DNA from: an uncultured Clostridia bacterium
GTDB taxonomy: Bacteria; Bacillota; Clostridia; Oscillospirales; CAG-272
DNA length: 9,058 bases
NCBI GenBank assembly: GCA_947304475.1
Contig: CAMZBE010000036.1
Coordinates: forward strand, 1 to 9,058
Reading direction: 5' to 3'
The translations under genes and the position numbers were made by a program. The notes beneath the pieces were generated by a model, which was not told where the DNA came from, did no database searches, and saw only the letters and a program-made list of their open reading frames with translations. The stretch's first letter is position 1; each line of letters starts with the position of its first letter. Below are positions 1 to 6,860 of this stretch, one piece after another.

Positions 1-1646
1 ATGCGGTTCCAGAGATCGAAGGCGAAGACCGCCCATTTCGCGCCGCCCGAGGTCGTGATGATCGCCGTCGCGACGGCGTCACCGTTTTCGGTGCCCGCAC
101 CGACCGCCAGATACCGCCCGACGACCTCGACGCCACGCCCCGTTGCGTCGATCCGGTATCCCTCGCGTTTGCCCGCGAACTTACCGTCCCAGACGCGGCG
201 GGTGATCCCCGCGTTCACGGGATGGTCCGCCGCAATCTCGTTCAACCGGAGCGTGTCGATCCGCTTGACCGAGACCGGAAATGCAAAGCCGCGCGCGGCG
301 AGCCGTTCGATGGTTTCGGCGTCGGTCAGCAGGGGCTTGCCGAGCAATTCCCGGACCGCCTCGTCCGAGAGCCGGTCGGCGTCCGAACCGTGCAGGATCT
401 GCACCCCGTCGGACTTTTCCCGGTAAGAGATCGGCAGACCGATGTAGCGGACGACCGTTTCCTCTGCGGGATCGCACTCCGCGTAAGCGAACGGGATCTG
501 AGACCGGTACGCCCATTTACCCCTCAAAAAGACCGCGTTGACGCCGTCCTGCACGCTCTTTCTGTTGGTTGCGGCAAGTTTTTCCCAGTACGGACGGTGG
601 AGCGAAAAGAGTTCGAATTCGTGACGGTAAAAGCCCTCGTCTTCGTTTTCGTCCATCATCATGGCGTAACTCATGGCGTTGGCGCCGAGCGACAGGTAGA
701 GCGTCGTTTCAAAACAGGTGCCCGACGCGCTCTTGCCGTAGGCGACGTACGGAAGGCTCTCGATCTCGGGACGGAGATCGGAGACCGTATCGGGACACTC
801 CCGGATCTGGCGCTCGATCTCGTTGCCTTTCTTGACGAACGCGCGGAGATCGTGATCGGTGTACGCGCCGCCGCCGGGACGGGAAAGCGACGGAAGACCG
901 GTCACGCGATGAATGATCTCGTGCAGATAGCGGTTGCCCGTATCCCCGATAAAGCCGGTCATGGATCCCTGCTGAAGCCCGATCTGCGTTTCGGGCAGTT
1001 CCCGGTGGATCAATTCGCAGCACTCGGTCATAAAAGACGCGAGCCCCGCCTTCGTGAAGTCGATGAACGCCTTCCGGCAGGCGATATCCCCGTCGTTCAA
1101 CTCCGAAACCAGTTCTTCGCGCGTGAACGTCCTGCCGTATTCTTTGCCGAACGCGGCGAGGCAATCGTCGCAGAAGCAGCCGAAGGTGACCGGCAGGTGG
1201 TGATTGGGGCGGAAATCGTCGTCGAACCAGATCGCCGCCGGTCTGATCGGCAGATACGCCGCGATCGACGCGAGGATATAGTCGCGGAAAAACCGGTCGC
1301 GCCAGCAGAACGAGTGGCGGGCGACCGCCCCGTCCCAACCGACGAGGTTACGCACCGGCGAACCGGGATAGACCAGCCCCGAACAGTCGCGCTTGGAGAT
1401 ATACTCCCCGTGTCCGACCGTGTTGCTGATCTGCAGCGAGACGCGGAGCCCCGCCCGCCGCATCTTGTCGGCTTGTGGCAAAATCTCCCTCGCGTATTCC
1501 GCGTGCGTCCCGGGTTTCGGATAGCCGTAGAGCGACGCGAACCAGACCTCGTCGCAGGAACCGGGATTGTCCCGGACCATCGAGAGGAACCGATCGACGT
1601 AGGCGTCGTCGGTCTGATAAGGTTTGCCGAGTCTTTGTGTCAGCAT
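1..1646 (-). CDS. GH42-like putative glycoside hydrolase, C-terminus beyond the window
   Basis: An uninterrupted reading frame of 548 codons runs from an ATG at 1646 off the left edge. No stop is reached, so the gene is partial at its 3' end. There is no signal peptide, so it is probably cytoplasmic. Residues 1-365 look like a TIM-barrel glycosidase domain. C114, C157, C159 and C162 reproduce the C...CxCxxC spacing of the structural zinc site of GH42 beta-galactosidases. The end of the barrel (GANAMSY, about 321-327) resembles the GH42 'GAdgv.yF' strand, and E294 or E296 sits about where the nucleophile would be. Residues about 368-455 resemble the glutamine-amidotransferase-like trimerisation domain that follows the barrel in GH42. 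The usual acid/base 'NE' before the cysteine cluster is replaced by an Asp-rich stretch (IWFDDDFRPNHH, 139-150), so substrate and even hydrolase activity are uncertain. It starts 27 bases after the GH2 stop with AAAGGAA upstream, and is clearly co-transcribed. The coding call is firm; the function is moderately supported. Confidence 0.75.
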   Translation of the reverse strand, partial: MLTQRLGKPYQTDDAYVDRFLSMVRDNPGSCDEVWFASLYGYPKPGTHAEYAREILPQADKMRRAGLRVSLQISNTVGHGEYISKRDCSGLVYPGSPVRNLVGWDGAVARHSFCWRDRFFRDYILASIAAYLPIRPAAIWFDDDFRPNHHLPVTFGCFCDDCLAAFGKEYGRTFTREELVSELNDGDIACRKAFIDFTKAGLASFMTECCELIHRELPETQIGLQQGSMTGFIGDTGNRYLHEIIHRVTGLPSLSRPGGGAYTDHDLRAFVKKGNEIERQIRECPDTVSDLRPEIESLPYVAYGKSASGTCFETTLYLSLGANAMSYAMMMDENEDEGFYRHEFELFSLHRPYWEKLAATNRKSVQDGVNAVFLRGKWAYRSQIPFAYAECDPAEETVVRYIGLPISYREKSDGVQILHGSDADRLSDEAVRELLGKPLLTDAETIERLAARGFAFPVSVKRIDTLRLNEIAADHPVNAGITRRVWDGKFAGKREGYRIDATGRGVEVVGRYLAVGAGTENGDAVATAIITTSGGAKWAVFAFDLWNR

Positions 1647-1650
1647 ACTG

Positions 1651-1657
1651 TTCCTTT
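1651..1657 (-). promoter_or_regulatory. Ribosome binding site of the GH42-like gene
   Basis: Minus-strand AAAGGAA lies 4 bases before the ATG at 1646. It supports that start, in the 27-base gap after the GH2 stop codon. Confidence 0.7.
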
Positions 1658-1673
1658 CGCGGATAGGCGTTGA

Positions 1674-4004
1674 TTATTCGAGATTGACCGTGATCACGGC
1701 GGGCGTCAACCCGTCCGCCTCTGCCCGGAGCGTGAAGGCACCCTTGATCGTTCCGACCTGGACGGCGACGGCGATCCTGCCCGCCCGCATCCTGCGGTCG
1801 GGGAAGGTGACCGGCGTATGATCGGCAACGTCGGAACCGGTCCCGACGATCTTGCCGAGTTTGTTCGGGATAAAGCGGACGAGGGGGTTCGCGTCGGGAA
1901 CCTCCAGCCCTTCGGCGTCAAGCGCGGTACAGGTGAAGAGCGCCACGTCGCGCCCGTTCGCGCCCTCGACCTTGTTTTCGAGTTTCAGGGAAAGCGCAAC
2001 GGCGTCCCCGGTCGAACGCACGGCGTCGCCCGCGACGGGTTTCCCGCCGACGTAGCCGACCGCCTTGACGCTGCCCGGTGCGAAAGGAACGCTCCACTCG
2101 GCGTGTCCCGGACGGTCGACGTTCACCCGACCGAAGGACTTGCCGTTGACGAAGAGTTCCGCTTCCTCACAGTTGGTATAGACGACGACGCGGATCGGCT
2201 GCCCCTCACAGCCCCGCCAGTTCCAATGCGGCAGGACGTGGATCAGGGGGCGGTCGGAAATAAACAAGGTCTGGTTTTGATAAAACGCGTCTTTCTTCTG
2301 CATGAAGAGATCGATCGCGCCGGATTGAGAACAGAGCCGCGGCCAGAGGCACTCCCCGCGATGCTCGAACGCGATCCACTGATACCCGCCCGAAACGTAG
2401 GGATGATCGCGGAAGAAGCGCCACATATTCTCGCGCCCGATGAACCATTCGTTGGTGTCCTTGTCGACGGCGTTGAAATACCCTCTCGCCGGATCGTCGT
2501 CGTAATACCAGCCGCGCGTCGTTCCGGTGGCGCAGCACTCGGAAGCGACGATCATCTTGTTCGGGTACTTTTTGTGTACGGCGTCGTAGTTCCAGTGGTT
2601 GTAGTTGATCCCGATCACGTCGAGATCGTCGTAAACCGTCGCCTTGTCGGGATCGTTCGAGACCGCGCAGGTGATCCAGCGCGTCGGATCGAGTTGCCTT
2701 ATCCTTTCGATCATCCGCCGGCTGATCCGGCGACCGGTATCGGTCGTCTGCTTCGGTTCCTCGTTCCCGATCGACCAGAAGAAGACCGACGGACGGTTGC
2801 GATCGCGCTTGATCAGCATTTCGAGTTGTTCGAGCCCCTCCTTGGTGGACTCGAACCAGCGGGTTTCCGCCATCACGATCAGCCCCGCCTCGTCGAGCGC
2901 GTCCATGGTCTCTGCCGAGTGGGGATAGTGCGTGCAGCGGTAGCCGTTAGCGCCCATCTCCTTGATGAGCCCGATCTTGTATTTGCGGATATTGTCGGCG
3001 ACCGCCTTGCCGGTCAGACCGAAGTCCTCGTGCGCGCAGACGCCGTTGATAAAGGTCTTTTTCCCGTTGACGGTGAAGCCCGCCCCGGGCGAATACGCAA
3101 AGTAGCGGAAGCCGAATCTGGTCTCGTAAACGTCGGTCAGAGTACCGCCGCGGTAGACCTTCGTGACCGCCCTGTACAGGTAGGGATCGTCAACGCTCCA
3201 GAGCCGCGGCGCCTTCACCTCGCCCGAAAGCGTCACGTCGCTTTTCGAGAAAGCGGGAAGCGAGCAGTCGCCGGAGAGTGAAAGGACCGTTCGGTTCCCG
3301 TCGGTAATCTCGGTCTTCAGCGTCGCGTCGACGGTTTCGTAAAGATCGTTCCGCACGGTATTGATCACCGTGAGGTCCCAGTGGTCGCCCCGGTACGCGG
3401 GACGGACGCACAGCCCGTACAGGTCGACGGCGACCTTGTCGGTCTTGGTCAGCCAGACGTGGCGGTAGATGCCGCCGCCCTCGTACCACCAGCCCTCGTG
3501 CGAAGAGGTGGCGTCGACATAAACGGCGAGCACGTTTTCGCAATCGAATTCGACGTAATCGGTAATATCGATCTCGAACCCGGTGTACCCGCAGAAGTTG
3601 TGTCCCATCAGGCAACCGTTCAGATAGACGGTCGCCAGCACCGCGACACCGTCGAAATACAGGCAGATGCGCTTGTCTTTATCCGAACGGGACAGCGTAA
3701 AGGTCTTGCGGTACCAGGCGTTCTCGTACTTGAAATAGCCGAGCGCGTTGTTGTACCGCGCGTCCGGCGTCCGCCCGATCATATAGTCGTGCGGAAGCGT
3801 GACGTCCTCCCACTTCTCGGGGTTCAGTACCCGATCGGTGGAATAGTCGTCTCCGTTCGCGACGTATTGGATGCAGGCGGGACCGGTCCGCTTTCTCTCG
3901 GTTTTCGCCTGCATATAGACCGGTCCCTTTTCGGTGGGTTCCGGTACGGCGATATCTCCGAGGTGGAACTTCCAGTTGTCGTCGAAGAGTATTCTTTCTC
4001 TCAT
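1674..4004 (-). CDS. Glycoside hydrolase family 2 protein (beta-galactosidase-like, DUF4982-type)
   Basis: A complete 776-residue exo-beta-glycosidase of the retaining GH2 family. It would remove a terminal beta-linked sugar from an oligosaccharide or conjugate. The order is: jelly-roll sugar-binding domain (about 5-190, with LPHDY at 70-74 and EGGGIYRHVWL at 175-185), immunoglobulin-like domain (about 195-300), TIM barrel (about 305-585), a DUF4982-like domain (about 590-655, PHWNWRG and AELFVNGKSFGR), and a C-terminal beta-sandwich (about 668-776). The acid/base is E415 in FFWSIGNEEP and the nucleophile is E489 in IVASEC. After the nucleophile, the NxK carboxylate-binding motif of beta-glucuronidases is not seen. 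The region instead reads SQSGAIDLF (559-567), as in galactosidase-like members, so the beta-glucuronidase name is disfavoured. No signal peptide: it acts on imported substrate. The start has a near-ideal AAAGGAG and lies 33 bases after the isomerase stop. Family assignment is very secure; substrate is unknown. Confidence 0.95.
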   Translation of the reverse strand: MRERILFDDNWKFHLGDIAVPEPTEKGPVYMQAKTERKRTGPACIQYVANGDDYSTDRVLNPEKWEDVTLPHDYMIGRTPDARYNNALGYFKYENAWYRKTFTLSRSDKDKRICLYFDGVAVLATVYLNGCLMGHNFCGYTGFEIDITDYVEFDCENVLAVYVDATSSHEGWWYEGGGIYRHVWLTKTDKVAVDLYGLCVRPAYRGDHWDLTVINTVRNDLYETVDATLKTEITDGNRTVLSLSGDCSLPAFSKSDVTLSGEVKAPRLWSVDDPYLYRAVTKVYRGGTLTDVYETRFGFRYFAYSPGAGFTVNGKKTFINGVCAHEDFGLTGKAVADNIRKYKIGLIKEMGANGYRCTHYPHSAETMDALDEAGLIVMAETRWFESTKEGLEQLEMLIKRDRNRPSVFFWSIGNEEPKQTTDTGRRISRRMIERIRQLDPTRWITCAVSNDPDKATVYDDLDVIGINYNHWNYDAVHKKYPNKMIVASECCATGTTRGWYYDDDPARGYFNAVDKDTNEWFIGRENMWRFFRDHPYVSGGYQWIAFEHRGECLWPRLCSQSGAIDLFMQKKDAFYQNQTLFISDRPLIHVLPHWNWRGCEGQPIRVVVYTNCEEAELFVNGKSFGRVNVDRPGHAEWSVPFAPGSVKAVGYVGGKPVAGDAVRSTGDAVALSLKLENKVEGANGRDVALFTCTALDAEGLEVPDANPLVRFIPNKLGKIVGTGSDVADHTPVTFPDRRMRAGRIAVAVQVGTIKGAFTLRAEADGLTPAVITVNLE

Positions 4005-4011
4005 CTCGTTG

Positions 4012-4018
4012 CTCCTTT
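4012..4018 (-). promoter_or_regulatory. Strong ribosome binding site of the GH2 gene
   Basis: Minus-strand AAAGGAG, 7 bases before the ATG at 4004. It is the best Shine-Dalgarno match in the window and fixes the GH2 start. It suggests the GH2 is translated at a high rate relative to its neighbours. Confidence 0.8.
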
Positions 4019-4037
4019 ACGCTTTCGGAAAAACAGG

Positions 4038-5444
4038 TCAGATCCCGTCGACCTCGAGGTTCGGGAAATACTTGACGAACTCCTTGATCTCGCGGCTGTA
4101 ATCGCCCCGGATCTCCACGAAATGATGGATGTAGGGACCGTCGATGATCCTGTCTTCGACCTTCTTCAGGTCGTCGAACTTCACCCAGAGGTAGGTGCCG
4201 TGCGTTAGCGGTCCGTCGGTCGTGGGAGCGACCAGCGGCAGGATCTTGTAGCGTCCGCTCTCCTGATCGATCCGGGCGACGGTATATACCCCGTCCTTTG
4301 CGCGGAACCACGAACGCTGATTGACCAGGCGCGCCGTCGAACCGACGCCGCTCTCGGCTTTCTCGGACAGCGGGAACGGTCCGCAATGCCAGAGCAGTTC
4401 GGCGTTCTTGTCTTCGGGATGGCGGACGGTGAACTCGCCGAACAGCGGTTTGCCCTCCCCCTGTGTCGCGCTCTTCAGGAGCACCATGGTCAGAAGGCAG
4501 TGCATATCGCTCTCGCAGGAGACGAGATAGCCCATGTCGTTCAGGATCGAGTAAACGGTGCAGGGAGCGAGCCCGTCGAACATCACGGGCGTCGCCGTCC
4601 AGCATTCGGCGGAGATCGCGTCGAGATTGAACTCGTCGAAGAGCCGTTTATACATCACGACGAACGCCGCCATCCGGTCGATATACTGCGGCGTCAGGTC
4701 GTCGAGCACGTAGTGGTTTTCGAGATGCTCCGCGATCCGCTTCATCTCCTCGGGCTTCTCTTCGAGCACCGCTTTCATGCGCTGCTCGATCAGGGCGAAG
4801 TTGATCGGGATGATCTTCAGCCCGAATTTCTCCATCAGTTCGCCCTCGTTCCAGATGACCGAATAGAAGGGCGCGGGGCGAAGCCCGACCTGCCCGATCC
4901 GAAGTCCCGTGAAGTTCTTGACCATACAGGCGACGCGGACGAACGAGAGAAATCCCTCTCTGAACTCCTCGCTCTCGACGCTGCAGCAGGGCAGATGCGA
5001 GAACGGGATATGGAACCGCTGCATCTGGCGCGAAACGCCGAAGAGCCCGCACTGCGAGTCGGTCGGACGCATCCCGTCGACGTAGTACTCGTCGTCGAGC
5101 GGCGCCCAGAGAAGCACCGGCTTCCCCATCGCCTTCGCGATATCCGCCGCCGCTTCCTCGTTGCCGAAGTTGCAGTTGACGATAAAGACGGCGTCGACCT
5201 TTTCCTTCTTCATCCGTTCGATCATCGCGTCCGCCGACGCGGCGTCGTGGATCAGATCCTTCGTTCCAAGCCCCTTCGAGTCGACGAACGAGACCTTCCC
5301 GGACGAGAAGTTCTCCTCGATATACCGAACGAACCGTTCGCCCCTCTCCTCCGCGGAATACCACGTGAGGAAGGTGCCCTTCGGACGGTTGTTGGTGTCT
5401 CTGCGCATGGGGACCAGCCCGATTTTTACCTTGTAATCCAGCAT
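4038..5444 (-). CDS. L-fucose/L-arabinose isomerase-family protein
   Basis: A complete 468-residue protein resembling the FucI-related isomerases (COG2407 type). These interconvert an aldose and a ketose using a divalent metal. The N-terminal part (about 5-180) looks like the alternating alpha/beta domains of this family (KIGLVPM, DAVFIVNCNFGNEEAA, KPVLLWAPLDDEY). The central part carries AISAECW (E280) and VSCESDMHCLLTM (E311, D313, H316), matching the family's acidic metal-ligand regions. H440/H441 in PYIHHFVE near the end could supply the distal histidine. These catalytic assignments come from motif position only. The start was set at the ATG at 5444, because AAAGAGG lies just upstream; a longer in-frame start at 5495 would overlap the preceding ETF gene. 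It is shorter than classical FucI (about 590 residues), like other FucI-related proteins. Next to an FGGY kinase, it most likely supplies the ketose for phosphorylation. A sulfosugar or deoxysugar substrate is also possible. Family fairly sure; substrate unknown. Confidence 0.82.
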   Translation of the reverse strand: MLDYKVKIGLVPMRRDTNNRPKGTFLTWYSAEERGERFVRYIEENFSSGKVSFVDSKGLGTKDLIHDAASADAMIERMKKEKVDAVFIVNCNFGNEEAAADIAKAMGKPVLLWAPLDDEYYVDGMRPTDSQCGLFGVSRQMQRFHIPFSHLPCCSVESEEFREGFLSFVRVACMVKNFTGLRIGQVGLRPAPFYSVIWNEGELMEKFGLKIIPINFALIEQRMKAVLEEKPEEMKRIAEHLENHYVLDDLTPQYIDRMAAFVVMYKRLFDEFNLDAISAECWTATPVMFDGLAPCTVYSILNDMGYLVSCESDMHCLLTMVLLKSATQGEGKPLFGEFTVRHPEDKNAELLWHCGPFPLSEKAESGVGSTARLVNQRSWFRAKDGVYTVARIDQESGRYKILPLVAPTTDGPLTHGTYLWVKFDDLKKVEDRIIDGPYIHHFVEIRGDYSREIKEFVKYFPNLEVDGI

Positions 5445-5450
5445 ATCGTT

Positions 5451-5457
5451 CCTCTTT
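5451..5457 (-). promoter_or_regulatory. Ribosome binding site that decides the isomerase start
   Basis: Minus-strand AAAGAGG directly follows the ETF stop codon (TAA at 5460-5458) and lies 6 bases before the ATG at 5444. It favours that start over the in-frame ATG at 5495, which lies inside the ETF gene. Confidence 0.75.
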
Positions 5458-6849
5458 TTACGGGAGTTTTCCGATCTCCCGGTATAGTTGGTCAAAAGTG
5501 CTTACGATCCCGTAATCGGCAAATCCGAAGATCGGCGCGTCGGGATCGGGGTTGATTGCGATCACCGTGTCGGCGTCCCGGATCCCGACCGTGTGCTGTA
5601 CGGCGCCCGAAATCCCGATCGCAAGATAGACCTTCGGGGACACCAGACGCCCGGTGAGTCCGACCTGTTCGGCGTAGTCGGCGCCGCGAAGATCGACCAG
5701 TGCCCGCGAGGCGCAGAACTCCGCGCCGAGCGAGCGGGCAAAAGCGCGCACCGCGTCGATCTCGTCCGAAACGCCGCGTCCGGCGGAAACCATCAGGTCC
5801 CCCGACGCGCCCTCTCCCGTCCGGACGGTCGCCATCTGCGGGAGGGTGTCGCAGCGGATCTTCGCCGTGATATTCCCCGCTTTCGCGGGACGGATCATGT
5901 AGAGTTTCTCCCCGTCGGTTTCCAGTTCGGTACAGTCGGCGCAGAGGCCCGTGCTGAGCAGCGCCTGCACGATCGGGGCGTTCCGTCTGCCCCACGGATC
6001 GGCGCACCAGAGGATCGCGTCGGGGTTGACTTCCCTTGCCTTCCGGGCGATTGCTTCGGGCGCGTCCTTATCCAGAACGGTCACGTTTTTCGCGATCGCC
6101 TTCGCCTGCGCCTCGACCTCTTGCCCGACGGCAAACGCGGTTTTCAGTTTGCGCTTGCTCTCGGGGATCGCGGTTTCGCGCTTGTCTTTTTTTAAAAGGT
6201 CGCGCAGCAGCGGGAGCAGTTCTCCCGGCGTGATTTTTCTGCACGCGCGTTCTCCCTTCGCGCTCTCGTAGGTTTCGAGCACCCGCGTCGGCGATCCGGC
6301 AAGCCCGCATCTGGCGGGATCGACGCCGAGTACGGCGTTATCCCATATCTCGACCGTGCCGACCTTGGAAAAGAGCGACGGGAACCGCAGTTGCCGCGTG
6401 CGCTCGGTCGTCAGGACGGCGGGGAGCGGAACGGTCTCGGTTCCGAGCGGGGTTCGGGCGACCGCGCCGACCTCCCGCTTTTCAAACGAGAAGACGCCGG
6501 TCAGGACCGGGATCCCGAGCAGTCCCGCAAGACACGGACCGACCTGCGCGGTCTCGCCGTCCAGGGTTTTGCGCCCGCAGAGGATCAAATCGAACCCGAT
6601 CCGTTCGAGCGCGGATTTGAGGACGGTCGCCGTCGCCAGCGTGTCGGAACCCGCAAAAGCCGGATCGGAGAGCAGGATCACCCGCCCGACGCCCAGTCGC
6701 GTCAGGGGAAGCAGTACGTCCGCCCAACTCTTCGGTCCCATGGACAGGACCGTGACCTCTCCCCCGCTTGACAGCGCCCATTCGAGCGCGCTCGCGTCGA
6801 AAGGACCGATCTCTCCCTCGACGACCTTAATCAGTACGGCGGTCCTCAT
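5458..6849 (-). CDS. Fused electron-transfer flavoprotein, beta-alpha (EtfB-EtfA)
   Basis: One 463-residue chain carries both ETF subunits, beta first. ETFs bind FAD (and AMP or a second FAD) and shuttle electrons between flavoprotein dehydrogenases and other carriers in the cytoplasm. Beta half (1 to about 225): GPFDASALEWAL, EVTVLSMGP, SDPAFAGSDTLATA, DLILCGRKTLDGETAQVGP (87-105, the nucleotide-binding region) and AGSPTRVLE (184-192). Alpha half (about 238-463): AGRGV (356-360), SRALVD (381-386), EQVGLTGR (394-401), VYLAIGISGAVQH (407-419), AINPDPDAPIF (431-441) and ADYGIV (444-449). This is the complete FAD-binding signature of EtfA. The alpha half is only about 225 residues against roughly 310-340 normally, so much of its N-terminal domain is missing; no frameshift is visible. 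The ATG at 6849 shares one base with the kinase stop (TGATG), so the two are translationally coupled. An extended start at 6912 was rejected. No dehydrogenase partner is visible. Family secure; partner and bifurcating ability unknown. Confidence 0.93.
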   Translation of the reverse strand: MRTAVLIKVVEGEIGPFDASALEWALSSGGEVTVLSMGPKSWADVLLPLTRLGVGRVILLSDPAFAGSDTLATATVLKSALERIGFDLILCGRKTLDGETAQVGPCLAGLLGIPVLTGVFSFEKREVGAVARTPLGTETVPLPAVLTTERTRQLRFPSLFSKVGTVEIWDNAVLGVDPARCGLAGSPTRVLETYESAKGERACRKITPGELLPLLRDLLKKDKRETAIPESKRKLKTAFAVGQEVEAQAKAIAKNVTVLDKDAPEAIARKAREVNPDAILWCADPWGRRNAPIVQALLSTGLCADCTELETDGEKLYMIRPAKAGNITAKIRCDTLPQMATVRTGEGASGDLMVSAGRGVSDEIDAVRAFARSLGAEFCASRALVDLRGADYAEQVGLTGRLVSPKVYLAIGISGAVQHTVGIRDADTVIAINPDPDAPIFGFADYGIVSTFDQLYREIGKLP

Positions 6850-6860
6850 CACACCGCTCC
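6847..6860 (-). promoter_or_regulatory. TGATG stop-start overlap with upstream GGAG (translational coupling)
   Basis: The kinase stop TGA (6851-6849) and the ETF start ATG (6849-6847) share one base. GGAG at 6860-6857 lies 7 bases before the ATG, inside the kinase's last codons. This fixes the ETF start and suggests that ribosomes finishing the kinase restart on the ETF. Confidence 0.8.

Noticed and set aside
222..1673. Long plus-strand open frame of 483 codons
   Set aside because: It lies antisense to the GH42-like gene, whose 548-codon frame has recognisable glycosidase motifs and an SD site. The plus-strand product has no recognisable domain and is rich in Arg, Val and Asp, as expected from antisense reading of GC-rich codons.
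1647..1673. Possible terminator or promoter between the GH2 and GH42-like genes
   Set aside because: The 27-base gap holds an SD site but no stem-loop with a T-run and no clear -35/-10 pair. The other gaps are equally short and equally plain.
1818..3281. Long plus-strand open frame of 487 codons
   Set aside because: Antisense to the GH2 gene, with no recognisable domain. GC-rich coding DNA often leaves its antisense frame free of stops.
5445..5495. N-terminal extension of the isomerase to an ATG at 5495
   Set aside because: It would overlap the ETF gene by 38 bases and would pass through the AAAGAGG site that serves the ATG at 5444.
4386..5555. Plus-strand open frame of 389 codons
   Set aside because: Antisense to the isomerase and the end of the ETF gene, with low-complexity Arg/Val/Asp-rich content and no family motif.
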